DNA of 64,000 nucleotides from contig NZ_JANCTD010000003.1 in the NCBI RefSeq assembly GCF_024297185.1, forward strand, positions 434,001 to 498,000. The letters run 5' to 3'. The stretch comes from Lewinella sp. JB7. Its GTDB lineage: Bacteria > Bacteroidota > Bacteroidia > Chitinophagales > Saprospiraceae. The notes under the pieces were generated by a model. It was not told the DNA's origin, ran no database searches, and saw only the letters and a program-made list of their open reading frames with translations. A program made the position numbers and the translations under genes. Shown here in pieces: positions 8,330 through 16,743 of the stretch (position 1 is the stretch's first letter; each line of letters opens with the position of its first letter).

Positions 8330-9493
8330 ATGGCAAGAGATTATTACGAAATTCTCGGCGTATCCAAGGATGCCGACACCGATACGCTGAAGAAGGCCTA
8401 CCGCAAGCTGGCCATGAAGTACCACCCCGACCGCAACCCCAACGATGCGGCCGCGGAGGAGAAATTTAAGGAAGCCGCCGAGGCCTACGACGTCCTGAAC
8501 GACGGCGACAAGCGCGCCCGCTACGACCGCTTCGGTCACGCCGGCGTGAACGGGCAGGGCGGATTCGGCGGTGGCCCGGGGGGTATGACCATGGAGGACA
8601 TCATGTCCCAGTTCGGCGACATGTTCGGCGACGGCGGGGGCGCCTTCGGATCCTTCTTCGGCGGTGCCGGCGGGGGCGGCGCGCGTCGGCAGGCCCGCGG
8701 GGAACGCGGTTCCAATCTGCGCATCAAAGTCCCCCTGACGCTGGAAGAGATCGCCGAGGGCGTGACCAAGCGCATCAAGGTCAAGCGACAAAAAGTCTGT
8801 GACGTTTGTGACGGCAGCGGTGCCAAGGACGAAAGCAGCGTGGAAACCTGTCGCACCTGCGGCGGTGCCGGCGTAGTGCGTCAGGTGCGTTCGACCTTCA
8901 TCGGTCAGATGGCCACCACCACGACCTGCCCCACCTGCGCGGGCTCCGGCACCCAGATCAAGGCAACCTGCAACAATTGTAAGGGCGACGGTCGGGTGTA
9001 CGGAGAGGACACCATCGAGGTGAACATTCCCGCGGGCGTAGAGGAAGGCATGCAACTCAGCATGCGCGGCAAGGGCAACGCCGGCCGCCGTGGTGGACCT
9101 CCCGGTGATCTGCTCATCAACATTCAGGAGAAGGCCCACGACGAATTGCAGCGTGACGGGCAGAAGCTCATCTATGATCTCTACCTAAACTTCGCCGATG
9201 CGGCACTGGGCACCTCCGTGGAGGTCCCGACGATCGCGGGCCGGGTAAAGATCAAGGTGCCCCCCGGCACCCAGTCGGGTAAGATCTTCCGTTTGCGCGG
9301 TAAGGGATTGCCCGCTCTGCAGAGTCACGGACGCGGAGATCAGCTTATCCACGTCAACATCTGGACGCCGAAGAAACTGAGCCGGGAAGAAACCGAACTC
9401 CTCGAGCGGATGCGCGATATGGAAAACTTCGCCCCAAAACTCGAAAAGGGAGACAAGGGCTTCTTCGAGCGAATGAAAGAGTACTTCTCGTGA
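8330..9493 (+). CDS. dnaJ: chaperone DnaJ
   Basis: 387 residues, full length. J-domain at 1-70 with HPD at 32-34, then a Gly/Phe-rich linker (about 73-125, FGGGPGGMTMEDIMSQFGDM), four CxxCxGxG zinc motifs (CDVCDGSG, CRTCGGAG, CPTCAGSG, CNNCKGDG at about 157-225) and two C-terminal beta domains. It stimulates DnaK ATPase and binds unfolded clients in the cytosol. The stop overlaps the GTG start of gldH (GTGA, 9490-9493), so the two are probably translationally coupled. Confidence 0.97.
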   Translation: MARDYYEILGVSKDADTDTLKKAYRKLAMKYHPDRNPNDAAAEEKFKEAAEAYDVLNDGDKRARYDRFGHAGVNGQGGFGGGPGGMTMEDIMSQFGDMFGDGGGAFGSFFGGAGGGGARRQARGERGSNLRIKVPLTLEEIAEGVTKRIKVKRQKVCDVCDGSGAKDESSVETCRTCGGAGVVRQVRSTFIGQMATTTTCPTCAGSGTQIKATCNNCKGDGRVYGEDTIEVNIPAGVEEGMQLSMRGKGNAGRRGGPPGDLLINIQEKAHDELQRDGQKLIYDLYLNFADAALGTSVEVPTIAGRVKIKVPPGTQSGKIFRLRGKGLPALQSHGRGDQLIHVNIWTPKKLSREETELLERMRDMENFAPKLEKGDKGFFERMKEYFS

Positions 9494-9954
9494 TCCGGGC
9501 CAGCCTGCCCTACGGAATATTGATGTGTCTTCTCTTCAGTTCCTGCGGGCCGGAAGTAACGTTTCGGGAGGAGGTCAATTTTGGCAGCGGGCACTGGTCC
9601 TACACGGACAGTGTTGCCTTCGTCTTTCCGGTCGCGGATACCACCGGCCGCTACGATCTGGTCCTGTCCGTCGATCACGGCACCGAATTCGCCTACCAGA
9701 ACTTTTACGTCAACTTGCGTACCCACCTCCCCTCCGGCGAAGTGCTCACCCAGAACCTCTCCCTGCAATTGGCCAACACTTTCGGGGAGTGGTACGGGGA
9801 CTGCGGTGAAGCGGAGTGTACGCTCGACATTGCCCTACAGGAAGGTACCCGTTTTACGGAAACGGGAGAACACCGCCTCGTGGTAGCCCAGTATTCCCGG
9901 GACGAGCCGCTGCGGGACGTGAACGGGATCGGATTCAGAATCGTAAAAAACTAG
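9490..9954 (+). CDS. gldH: gliding motility lipoprotein GldH
   Basis: 154 residues with a GTG start overlapping the dnaJ stop. Lipoprotein signal with lipobox LFSSC near residue 19. The body carries the GldH pattern YQNFYVNLRTHLPSGE, LSLQLANTFGEWYGDC with two conserved cysteines (GDCGEAECTLDIALQE), then GEHRLVVAQYSRDEPL. GldH is an outer-membrane-associated lipoprotein needed for gliding in Flavobacterium johnsoniae and is widespread in gliding Bacteroidota. The T9SS-exported protein at 26763 fits the same secretion/motility lifestyle. It converges on the sigma-factor gene with a 1-bp gap. Confidence 0.85.
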   Translation: MIRASLPYGILMCLLFSSCGPEVTFREEVNFGSGHWSYTDSVAFVFPVADTTGRYDLVLSVDHGTEFAYQNFYVNLRTHLPSGEVLTQNLSLQLANTFGEWYGDCGEAECTLDIALQEGTRFTETGEHRLVVAQYSRDEPLRDVNGIGFRIVKN

Positions 9955-9955
9955 C

Positions 9956-10822
9956 TTACCCGAGGTAGCTGCGCAGTAGGTTCTTATTGCGGCTGCGGCG
10001 CAATCTCCGGATGGCACGTTCCTTGATTTGCCGTACGCGCTCCCGCGTGAGGTCGAATCGGTCGCCGATTTCTTCCAGGTTCAGTTGATCCTCCCCATCG
10101 AGGCCAAAGTAAGCGGCCAGTACGGCGCGTTCGCGGGGAGCGAGCAGATTCAGATTAGCAATCACCTCCTTACTCAGCGATTCGCCCATGACCTTGAGGT
10201 CCGGATTGGAATCCTCGTCGTTGGCCAGGGTATCGAGCATGGTGATGTCGGAATCGTCGCCGGCGACCGGCGCATCGAAGGAGAGGTGGCGCATCCGTCC
10301 GCGCATTGCCCGTTCGACGTCGGCGACGGAGATTTGGAGTACTTCGGCCAGTTCGTCGGGTTCCGGGTCGCGCTCAAATTCCTGTTGGAAGCTGGCGATG
10401 GCCTGGGTGACCTTCGTATAGCCGGCGGCTTTGTTGTTGGGCATGCGCACGAGGCGGCTGTACTCAACGATCGCCTGCATGATGCTCTGGCGGATCCACC
10501 ACACGGCGTAGGAAATGAATTTGAAGCCGCGGGTTTCGTCGAATCGCTTGGCGGCCTTGATCAGACCGACATTGCCTTCGTTGATGAGATCGGAAAGGCT
10601 GAGTCCCTGGTTCTGGTACTGCTTAGCCACGGAGACCACGAAGCGGAGGTTGGCCTTGGTCAGGCGTTCCAGGGCAGCCTGGTCTCCTTCGCGAATGCGG
10701 GCGGCCAGGCGGGCCTCGTCTTCCGGGGTGAGTAAATCGATTTTACCGATATCCGTCAGATATTTCTCCAGCGCGATGCTCTCGCGGCTGGTAATCTTAT
10801 TGCTGATCTTTAACTGACGCAT
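9956..10822 (-). CDS. rpoD: primary RNA polymerase sigma factor (sigma-70/SigA type)
   Basis: 288 residues, the short form typical of the Bacteroidota primary sigma factor, which lacks the long region 1.1 and non-conserved insert of E. coli RpoD. Regions visible: 1.2 (LEKYLTDIGKIDLLTPEDEA), 2.1-2.4 (NLRFVVSVAKQYQNQGLSLS, GFKFISYAVWWIRQSI), 3 (VTQAIASFQQEFERDPEP) and 4.2 (LNLEEIGDRFDLTRERVRQI). It directs polymerase to TTTG/TAnnTTTG promoters of the sort seen throughout the window. A candidate promoter (10931-10938, minus) gives a leader of about 100 nt. Confidence 0.93.
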   Translation of the reverse strand: MRQLKISNKITSRESIALEKYLTDIGKIDLLTPEDEARLAARIREGDQAALERLTKANLRFVVSVAKQYQNQGLSLSDLINEGNVGLIKAAKRFDETRGFKFISYAVWWIRQSIMQAIVEYSRLVRMPNNKAAGYTKVTQAIASFQQEFERDPEPDELAEVLQISVADVERAMRGRMRHLSFDAPVAGDDSDITMLDTLANDEDSNPDLKVMGESLSKEVIANLNLLAPRERAVLAAYFGLDGEDQLNLEEIGDRFDLTRERVRQIKERAIRRLRRSRNKNLLRSYLG

Positions 10823-10930
10823 TCCAACTTACCTTTTCAAGACGTGTAATTTTGATTTTAAGCCTCCGTTTCTGAGTCCTAATATATAAAACTTTGCACG
10901 GTCCACCTATGTAATCACTCTGTATTCGAC

Positions 10931-10938
10931 CAAACATA
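10931..10938 (-). promoter_or_regulatory. -7 element TATGTTTG upstream of the sigma-factor gene
   Basis: On the minus strand the sequence reads TATGTTTG, an exact TAnnTTTG match, about 110 bp before the sigma-factor ATG at 10822. No clear -33 element. Confidence 0.45.
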
Positions 10939-11017
10939 GACGATGTTACGGACGGCGAAATTGCCGGCCCGTATCCGGTTTCCCTTATTTATCCGTTTAC
11001 CCCGCAAATGCACCCCG

Positions 11018-11440
11018 ATGGCGAGTAAGTTTTACAGCATTTTTTCTTTAAAGTGCCCTACCTGTCACCGGGGTGATCTGTTTCCCACCGGGTCCTTTTC
11101 CTTCGACCGCCCCTTCGCCCAGTATACCCACTGCCCCGCCTGCGGTCAGCGGTACTTCCCGGAGCCCGGTTTTTACTACGGAGCGATGTTTATTTCCTAC
11201 ATCGGATCGGGCTTTTTTTGCCTGGGAGTCGTCATGTTCCTGCGCTGGGTCCTGGGGTGGTCCATGCTGGCCTCCTTCCTCGTGCTCATCGCGATCGTGG
11301 GAATCTTATTCGTCTGGTGGTTCCGGGTGTCCCGCTCGGCCTACCTCAATCTGGTGTACGGGTACCGCCCCGAAGTAGCCGCCTCCGTGGAGGCCGGCAC
11401 CCTGAAGGTTGCCCCGCCGGAAACCGTTAACCAAACCTAG
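11018..11440 (+). CDS. DUF983 membrane protein
   Basis: 140 residues from the ATG at 11018 (MASKFYSIFSLKCPTCHRGD); the frame is open back to 10943 but the upstream residues do not fit the family. Two CxxC pairs (CPTCHRGDLF and CPACGQRYFPEPGFYYGAMF) form a probable zinc site, followed by two transmembrane helices (about 55-80 and 82-105). This is the DUF983 layout. Function unknown. Its stop is 7 bp before the SUI1/YciH gene, so the two form an operon. Confidence 0.85.
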   Translation: MASKFYSIFSLKCPTCHRGDLFPTGSFSFDRPFAQYTHCPACGQRYFPEPGFYYGAMFISYIGSGFFCLGVVMFLRWVLGWSMLASFLVLIAIVGILFVWWFRVSRSAYLNLVYGYRPEVAASVEAGTLKVAPPETVNQT

Positions 11441-11447
11441 CCCCCCA

Positions 11448-11828
11448 ATGGCCAAAAAGAATTACAACACGCCCAGCGCACCGGACAATCCCTTCGCCGC
11501 CCTTTCCGGCCTGAACAACTTGCCCCCGGCACCCGACAACCTTCCCCCGGAGGCCGAAGAGGATGCCGAGACGCAGGAAAGCCGCACGGATGCCCTGCGG
11601 GTGTACGTCGACCGTAAATACCGCCGCGGGAAGGCCGCTACCTTGGTCCGGGGGTTCACCGGTGACGAAGGGGCCCTGCAGGAGTTAGGCAAGACGCTCA
11701 AGGTAAGTTGCGGCGTAGGCGGCTCCGTCAAGGACGGGGAGATCATTATTCAGGGTGATCAGCGCGACCGGGTGATCGAGCTACTACTCGACATGGGTTA
11801 CCGCAACACTAAACCCGCGGGCGGTTAG
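11448..11828 (+). CDS. SUI1/YciH-type translation initiation factor
   Basis: 126 residues. A disordered Pro/Asp-rich N-terminus (about 1-50) precedes an eIF1-like domain: RVYVDRKYRRGKAATLVRGF, then LQELGKTLKVSCGVGGSVKD, and GEIIIQGDQRDRVIELL. The GVGGSVKDGEI segment is the diagnostic SUI1 loop. Bacterial YciH relatives bind the 30S subunit and inhibit aberrant initiation. Co-transcribed with the DUF983 gene; converges on glnS with 12 bp between the stops. Confidence 0.88.
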   Translation: MAKKNYNTPSAPDNPFAALSGLNNLPPAPDNLPPEAEEDAETQESRTDALRVYVDRKYRRGKAATLVRGFTGDEGALQELGKTLKVSCGVGGSVKDGEIIIQGDQRDRVIELLLDMGYRNTKPAGG

Positions 11829-11840
11829 CGCCCGGACGTG

Positions 11841-13505
11841 CTATCCCCGGAAGCTTGACTTCAGGCCGACGGTCAGGTTGAAGACGGGCCGCGCCGGGGT
11901 CGAGTCCGGATCCACCGTAAAGTAGCCCTGCCGCAAGAACTGAAAGCTTTCCCCCACGGCGGCACCCTGCAGGGCCGGCTCGCCCTTGGCGGTGATCATG
12001 GTCAGGCTGTCGGGATTGAGAAACTCGATGAAGTCGCGGTCTTCGTGGTCCATCGGCGTAGGATCGGTGAAGAGGGGCTGATACATACGCACCTCGAGAT
12101 CCACGGCCGCGGAGGCGCTCACCCAGTGGAGGGTCCCCTTCGCCTTTACCCCGCTGGTGTCCTCTCCCGACCTGGAATCGGGATAGTAGGTGCAGTTGAT
12201 TTGGGTTACTTTGCCTTCGGCGTCCTCTTCGTGGCCGTCGCAGTGAATGATGTAGGCGCTCTTGAGGCGAACGTCTTTGTCGGGAGCCAACCGGTAGTAC
12301 TTACGGTTCTGGGGCTCCTTGCGGTAATCCTCCCGCTCTACGTAGATCTCCCGCCCGAAGGGCAGCTGCCGGGTACCGTGACTGGCATCCTCCGGATTAT
12401 TTTCCGTTTCGAGCCACTCGGTCTGATCTTCGGGATAATTCGTGATGACCAGCTTGACCGGATCGAGGACGGCCATGTAGCGGTCGGCGTCGCGGTTCAG
12501 GACTTCCCGCACGTTAAATTCGAGCAGATCGAGGGTTTGTTGGCTATCGCGGCGGGTCACGCCCGTATGCATGCAGAAATTACGGATGGCTTCGGCCGGA
12601 TATCCCTTCCGGCGCAGGCCGGCAATGGTGCTCATCCGGGGATCGTCCCAGCCGGTGACCAGTCCTTCCTCGATGAGCATCTTGAGCTTCCGCTTGGAGG
12701 TGATAAAATAGTCGACGTTCATCCGGGCGAATTCGATTTGCCGGCTGGGAAATATTTCCAGTGCCTCGATCAGCCAGTTGTACAGGTCACGGTGGTGACG
12801 AAACTCTAGGCTGCACAGCGAATGGGTAATTCCCTCGATGGAGTCGCTCTGTCCGTGGGCAAAGTCGTAGAGCGGATAGATGCACCAGTCCTCTCCGGTG
12901 CGGTGGTGGGCTTCGTGCTTGATGCGGTAGAGCACCGGATCGCGGAGCAGGAGATTGGGGTGCGCCATGTCGATCTTGGCCCGCAGTACCCGGCTCCCGT
13001 CGGGAAACTCACCGGCACGCATGCGGGTGAAGAGGTCCCGGTTTTCCTCCGCACTGCGGTCGCGGAACGGGCTGTTCTTACCCGGCACCCCGATGTCGCC
13101 CTTCTGGGCTTCGATTTCGGCGGCCGTGGACTCGTCTACGTACGCCAGCCCCTTGTCGATGAGCTTGAGTGCCAGTTGGTACAACTCTTCGAAGTAGTCG
13201 GAAGCGTAGCGCGTTTCCCCTTCCCACTCGTAGCCCAGCCACCGAATGTCGCTCTGAATGTTTTCGACGAACAGCGTTTCCTCGGTGCTGGGGTTGGTGT
13301 CGTCCATCCGCAGGTTGGTCCGCCCACCGAACTTCCGGGCCGTCTCGAAATTGATCACGATGGCCTTGGCGTGGCCGATGTGGAGGTAGCCGTTCGGCTC
13401 CGGGGGGAAGCGGGTATGGATACGCCCGCCGTGTTTACCGTTGGCGAGGTCTTCGACAATGATCTCTTCAATAAAGTTGTCGGCGGTGTGCGTGGGGCTA
13501 GACAT
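11841..13505 (-). CDS. glnS: glutaminyl-tRNA synthetase
   Basis: 554 residues, the standard GlnRS length. Class I signature HIGH at 42-45 within PPEPNGYLHIGHAKA, the KMSKS-like ITSKRKLKMLI, and the acceptor-end segment GWDDPRMSTIAGLRRKGYP; the C-terminal half is the two-barrel anticodon-binding domain (about 340-550). It charges tRNA-Gln directly, so this organism probably does not depend only on the GatCAB route. A -7 element TACCTTTG lies 22 bp upstream (13527-13534, minus). purE follows on the same strand upstream. Confidence 0.96.
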   Translation of the reverse strand: MSSPTHTADNFIEEIIVEDLANGKHGGRIHTRFPPEPNGYLHIGHAKAIVINFETARKFGGRTNLRMDDTNPSTEETLFVENIQSDIRWLGYEWEGETRYASDYFEELYQLALKLIDKGLAYVDESTAAEIEAQKGDIGVPGKNSPFRDRSAEENRDLFTRMRAGEFPDGSRVLRAKIDMAHPNLLLRDPVLYRIKHEAHHRTGEDWCIYPLYDFAHGQSDSIEGITHSLCSLEFRHHRDLYNWLIEALEIFPSRQIEFARMNVDYFITSKRKLKMLIEEGLVTGWDDPRMSTIAGLRRKGYPAEAIRNFCMHTGVTRRDSQQTLDLLEFNVREVLNRDADRYMAVLDPVKLVITNYPEDQTEWLETENNPEDASHGTRQLPFGREIYVEREDYRKEPQNRKYYRLAPDKDVRLKSAYIIHCDGHEEDAEGKVTQINCTYYPDSRSGEDTSGVKAKGTLHWVSASAAVDLEVRMYQPLFTDPTPMDHEDRDFIEFLNPDSLTMITAKGEPALQGAAVGESFQFLRQGYFTVDPDSTPARPVFNLTVGLKSSFRG

Positions 13506-13526
13506 GACAATAGATAATTAAGGGCG

Positions 13527-13534
13527 CAAAGGTA
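13527..13534 (-). promoter_or_regulatory. -7 element TACCTTTG upstream of glnS
   Basis: Minus-strand exact TAnnTTTG match, 21 bp before the glnS ATG, giving a short leader of about 15 nt. Confidence 0.55.
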
Positions 13535-13564
13535 CGACGGGCGGCGGGGCCGCCACCGGGCCGA

Positions 13565-14056
13565 CTACTTCCACCCGTCGCGCTCCAGGCGGGTGTACTT
13601 TTCCTCCACCGCCGCCCGCAGGCTTTCCTGGTAGTCCGCGACCTTACGGCGAATGCTTTCGTCGCCCGCGCCGAGGATCCGCGCGGCCAGCAGACCGGCG
13701 TTCTTGGCGCCGTCCAGGGCCACGGTCGCTACGGGGATGCCCCCCGGCATTTGCAGAATGGAGAGCACGGAGTCCCAGCCGTCAATGCTGTTGCGGCTCT
13801 TGATCGGCACCCCGATGACGGGCAGAGGGGTGAGGCTGGCGACCATCCCCGGAAGGTGGGCCGCTCCGCCCGCTCCGGCCACGATAACTTGGATCCCGCG
13901 CTCCGCCGCCCCCTTAGCGTAAGCGTATAGTCGGTCCGGCGTACGGTGGGCGGAAACTACCGTCACCTCCACTTCGATGCCAAAATCGGTCAGTACCTCC
14001 GCGGCGTCCCGCATCACCGGCAGGTCGGAGTCGGAACCCATAATTATTGATACCAT
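13565..14056 (-). CDS. purE: N5-carboxyaminoimidazole ribonucleotide mutase
   Basis: 163 residues, the class I PurE length. Start [15 protein letters not shown] carries the phosphate-binding GSDSDLP motif; the catalytic-site histidine lies in [11 protein letters not shown], and [15 protein letters not shown] and [20 protein letters not shown] complete the family signature. It converts N5-CAIR to 4-carboxy-AIR in purine synthesis. purK is not adjacent. A minus-strand TACCTTGC element at 14076-14083 is its likely promoter. Confidence 0.95.
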   Translation of the reverse strand: MVSIIMGSDSDLPVMRDAAEVLTDFGIEVEVTVVSAHRTPDRLYAYAKGAAERGIQVIVAGAGGAAHLPGMVASLTPLPVIGVPIKSRNSIDGWDSVLSILQMPGGIPVATVALDGAKNAGLLAARILGAGDESIRRKVADYQESLRAAVEEKYTRLERDGWK

Positions 14057-14075
14057 ATCGGTCGGATTGAGGCCG

Positions 14076-14083
14076 GCAAGGTA
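14076..14083 (-). promoter_or_regulatory. variant -7 element TACCTTGC upstream of purE
   Basis: Minus strand reads TACCTTGCC about 20 bp before the purE ATG at 14056. It is one of several TAYCTTGC elements in the window placed where TAnnTTTG would be expected. Confidence 0.4.
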
Positions 14084-14095
14084 CGCCGCAGGGGC

Positions 14096-16534
14096 TTACT
14101 CGCCCACGCGACTGGCCTCCGCCTCCAGCCCCGTTTTGCGCTTGCGGCTCTTAACCTTTTGGTTGCCAAAAGTATAGCTCAGGCTCAGGGCAATCCGCCG
14201 GCTGTCCCACCGGCCACTACCCTCACTGTACAGTCCGTCAAATTCGCTGTAGCCGTTCCAGCCGGCGGTGTAGAAGAGATCGTTACCGCTGAGCTTGACG
14301 TTGAGTTGGTCGTTCAGGAACTTCCGTTGCAGTCCGACGTTGAGGGCACCCAGTTCGTTGTAGCGAAAGACGCCCCCCCACACGCCGGGACCGGAGAAGT
14401 ACCCGCCGATCTCCGCCGTGAAATCGCCCGGCAGGTTCAGGGTATTCTGCACGTAGAAACTGTAGCTGAACACCCGGACGTCGATGGTGGCCCCGTCGCC
14501 GTAGTCCGCCTGATTGTTGATGTGACTGGCCGAGGCGTTGACGTAGAGGTTCCAAGCCTCAGTCAGCTGTAGCGGCGCGCTGGCGTTGAACGAAAAGATC
14601 CGCTGGGAGGCCAGGTTGTCCCAGCTGACGAATCCGGCGCGGGGGTCCTGATCGTCGGGTCCGATGAGCCGGGTGATTTGGTTGGCCGTGTTGCTGTAGG
14701 CGAGTTTAAAGTTGTAGCGGTACTGCAGGGTATACCCCAACTCCAGGTTATCGACGATCTCGGGGCTCAGAAAGGGATTGCCGCGTTCGTAGCTCAGTTG
14801 ACTGATCTGCTGGCGGAAGGGGTTGAGGACGTTGTAGTCCGGCCGGTTGATCCGGCGTCCGTAGGCCAGGTTCAGGGTGTTGCCCTTGCGGGCGTCGAGA
14901 CTGTAGGTAAGCCCGGCGCTGGGGAAAAAACTGAGGTAATTGATCGCTACCGGTGGTTCCCGCAGATCTTCGCGGAAGGGAGCCAGCAGGCCCGTGGCAT
15001 CCGTGAGCTCCGTGCGCAGTCCCGCCGAAAACTTCCACCGCTCCCCCAGACTCCCCGCGTAGTTCAGGTAGCCGGCGTAGACGTCTTCCGCGTAGTCGAA
15101 CTGGTTGCTGCGGCGGTCGTCCAGCACCCGTTCGCCGGCGGCGCCGGGCACTACGGCGTAGAACAGGAAAGTATTGTAGGTACGGACCCGGGAAAATTTG
15201 CCGCCCGCGCTCAGGGTACCGCCCGCCAGGGGTTGCTCGTAGTCGGTCTGGGCCGTCCAGATGTCGATGTCCGTGGGCGTATCGAAGTAGTTGTACAGGC
15301 TGCTCAGCGGATCACCGCCCCGGTCGAAGTAGCGGTTGGACTGATCGGCAAGGTTATCCGTGCGGAAACGCCCGTAATCGAGGTCGACGTTCAGGGTTCG
15401 CCCCTCCGCGATCCGGTAGCGGTAGTTCAGATTAACGGTCTGTTGGTTACGGTCGCCATCACGCTGTCCCCGGGCCCGCAGGGTGCTGTCGAATACTTCC
15501 GTGCCTCCCCGCAGATCGAAGATGTCGATGTCATCGATCGTCCGCGATCCGTAATCGTTGAAGCGTCCGCCCACCAGAATGCCCAGGGTGTGGTCCTCCG
15601 CAAGCGTGATGTCGGCGCCCAGCCGGTAAGACACCGTGCGCGCCTCGGTGATGCCATGTATGTATTCGTCCATGCGCAGCCCGTTCTGGAAACCGTTGAA
15701 GAGGGTTGTATTGTAGAACGTGCCGTCGTTCACTCCCGCGTTGCCGAACAGGTTGAGCCAGCGGTTGCGGTAGTTGCCGTTTGCATCTACGCTGCTGCGG
15801 AAGTAGCGTCCCTGACTTCCGTTGAGGCTCAGGCTGCCGTTGGCCCCTTCATCTTCGGCCTTTTTCAGGCGGATGTCAATGATTCCGGCGTTGCCCTCCG
15901 CCTCGTAACGGGCTCCGGGGTTGGTGATGATGTCGATGCGGTCGATCTGCTCGGCGTTCAGGTTGCGCAGGTAATTGCTCAGGGCCTCGCCGGAGAGGGG
16001 CAGCCGGCGGCCGTCGACGTACAGTAAGACCCCCGATCGGCTCAGGACGTTGATGTTGTCGTTGTTGTCGACGGTGACCCCCGGAGCTTTTCGCAATAGG
16101 TCCAGTCCCGTGTTGCCGGCGGCGTTGATCGTGCCCTGCACGTTGAACACCGTCCGGTCGGGTTTCACCTCCACCAGGGCCCGGCGGGCGGTAACCGTGG
16201 CCTCGGTAAGTTCTACGGCCGCGGGGGCCATGGTCAGTACGCCCAGGTCGGCATCCTCCTGAAGGGTAAGGGCCGGGCGGCGCAGTTCCGGTGCTCCGAT
16301 GAAGGTTACGGAGAGGTCGTAAGTTCCGTCGGGAACGTCGCGCATGCGGAACAGACCGGCCTCGTCCGTGGTCTCTACTTTGACCAGGCTGCTGTCGGCC
16401 GATACGTACAGGGCTACATTCGCAAAAGATACGGGCACGCCGTCAGCGTCCTGCACCTGGCCACGCACGCTCAATTGGGCGGAAACGCAGGAGCAAAGCA
16501 AAAGAAAAAAGAGCAGCGTACATGGGTGTTTCAT
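14096..16534 (-). CDS. outer-membrane receptor with carboxypeptidase-like N-domain (paralogue 1)
   Basis: 812 residues from the ATG at 16534 (MKHPCTLLFFLLLCSC); the frame stays open to 16756 but the signal peptide fixes the start. Layout: signal peptide; carboxypeptidase-regulatory-like domain (LSVRGQVQDADGVPVSFANV, about 20-105); plug-like region with VFNVQGTINAAGN, LLRKAPGV and GARYEAEGNAGIIDIRLKK; then a beta-barrel of the OMP_b-brl_3/TonB-dependent type, ending ALSLSYTFGNQKV plus a charged tail of about 20 residues (SRKRKTGLEAEASRVGE), unusual because barrels normally end at the last strand. Close paralogue of the receptor at 18530-20962; a LytS/LytTR pair lies between. The ligand is unknown. 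Confidence 0.85.
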   Translation of the reverse strand: MKHPCTLLFFLLLCSCVSAQLSVRGQVQDADGVPVSFANVALYVSADSSLVKVETTDEAGLFRMRDVPDGTYDLSVTFIGAPELRRPALTLQEDADLGVLTMAPAAVELTEATVTARRALVEVKPDRTVFNVQGTINAAGNTGLDLLRKAPGVTVDNNDNINVLSRSGVLLYVDGRRLPLSGEALSNYLRNLNAEQIDRIDIITNPGARYEAEGNAGIIDIRLKKAEDEGANGSLSLNGSQGRYFRSSVDANGNYRNRWLNLFGNAGVNDGTFYNTTLFNGFQNGLRMDEYIHGITEARTVSYRLGADITLAEDHTLGILVGGRFNDYGSRTIDDIDIFDLRGGTEVFDSTLRARGQRDGDRNQQTVNLNYRYRIAEGRTLNVDLDYGRFRTDNLADQSNRYFDRGGDPLSSLYNYFDTPTDIDIWTAQTDYEQPLAGGTLSAGGKFSRVRTYNTFLFYAVVPGAAGERVLDDRRSNQFDYAEDVYAGYLNYAGSLGERWKFSAGLRTELTDATGLLAPFREDLREPPVAINYLSFFPSAGLTYSLDARKGNTLNLAYGRRINRPDYNVLNPFRQQISQLSYERGNPFLSPEIVDNLELGYTLQYRYNFKLAYSNTANQITRLIGPDDQDPRAGFVSWDNLASQRIFSFNASAPLQLTEAWNLYVNASASHINNQADYGDGATIDVRVFSYSFYVQNTLNLPGDFTAEIGGYFSGPGVWGGVFRYNELGALNVGLQRKFLNDQLNVKLSGNDLFYTAGWNGYSEFDGLYSEGSGRWDSRRIALSLSYTFGNQKVKSRKRKTGLEAEASRVGE

Positions 16535-16607
16535 CGGTTGCGATTTTCGTTTAAGTTGTTGACTGCCACAAAATTGCCGCTTCCACTCCCGGCAAGCATA
16601 AAGCCTT

Positions 16608-16700
16608 CGATGAACGACCACGAACGATGGATGAGCGTACGACCTAAGGGCGAATCGGCCGGCCGATGGTTGCTCACCCCCGGACGATGGCCGTTCATCG
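16608..16700. promoter_or_regulatory. candidate operator region between receptor 1 and the LytS-like kinase
   Basis: The divergent intergenic space (16535-16743) holds a 9-bp perfect inverted repeat, CGATGAACG at 16608-16616 and CGTTCATCG at 16692-16700, plus ACGATGG direct repeats at 16624 and 16684. CGTTCAT resembles part of LytTR-family half-sites, but I see no matching copy upstream of receptor 2. A kinase-side element TATACTTG (16731-16738) ends 5 bp before the ATG, and CAATTTTG on the minus strand (16569-16576) could serve receptor 1. Confidence 0.3.
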
Positions 16701-16743
16701 ATTCCCCCGCCCTCCCCCGGTCGGTAGCCGTATACTTGTTCTG

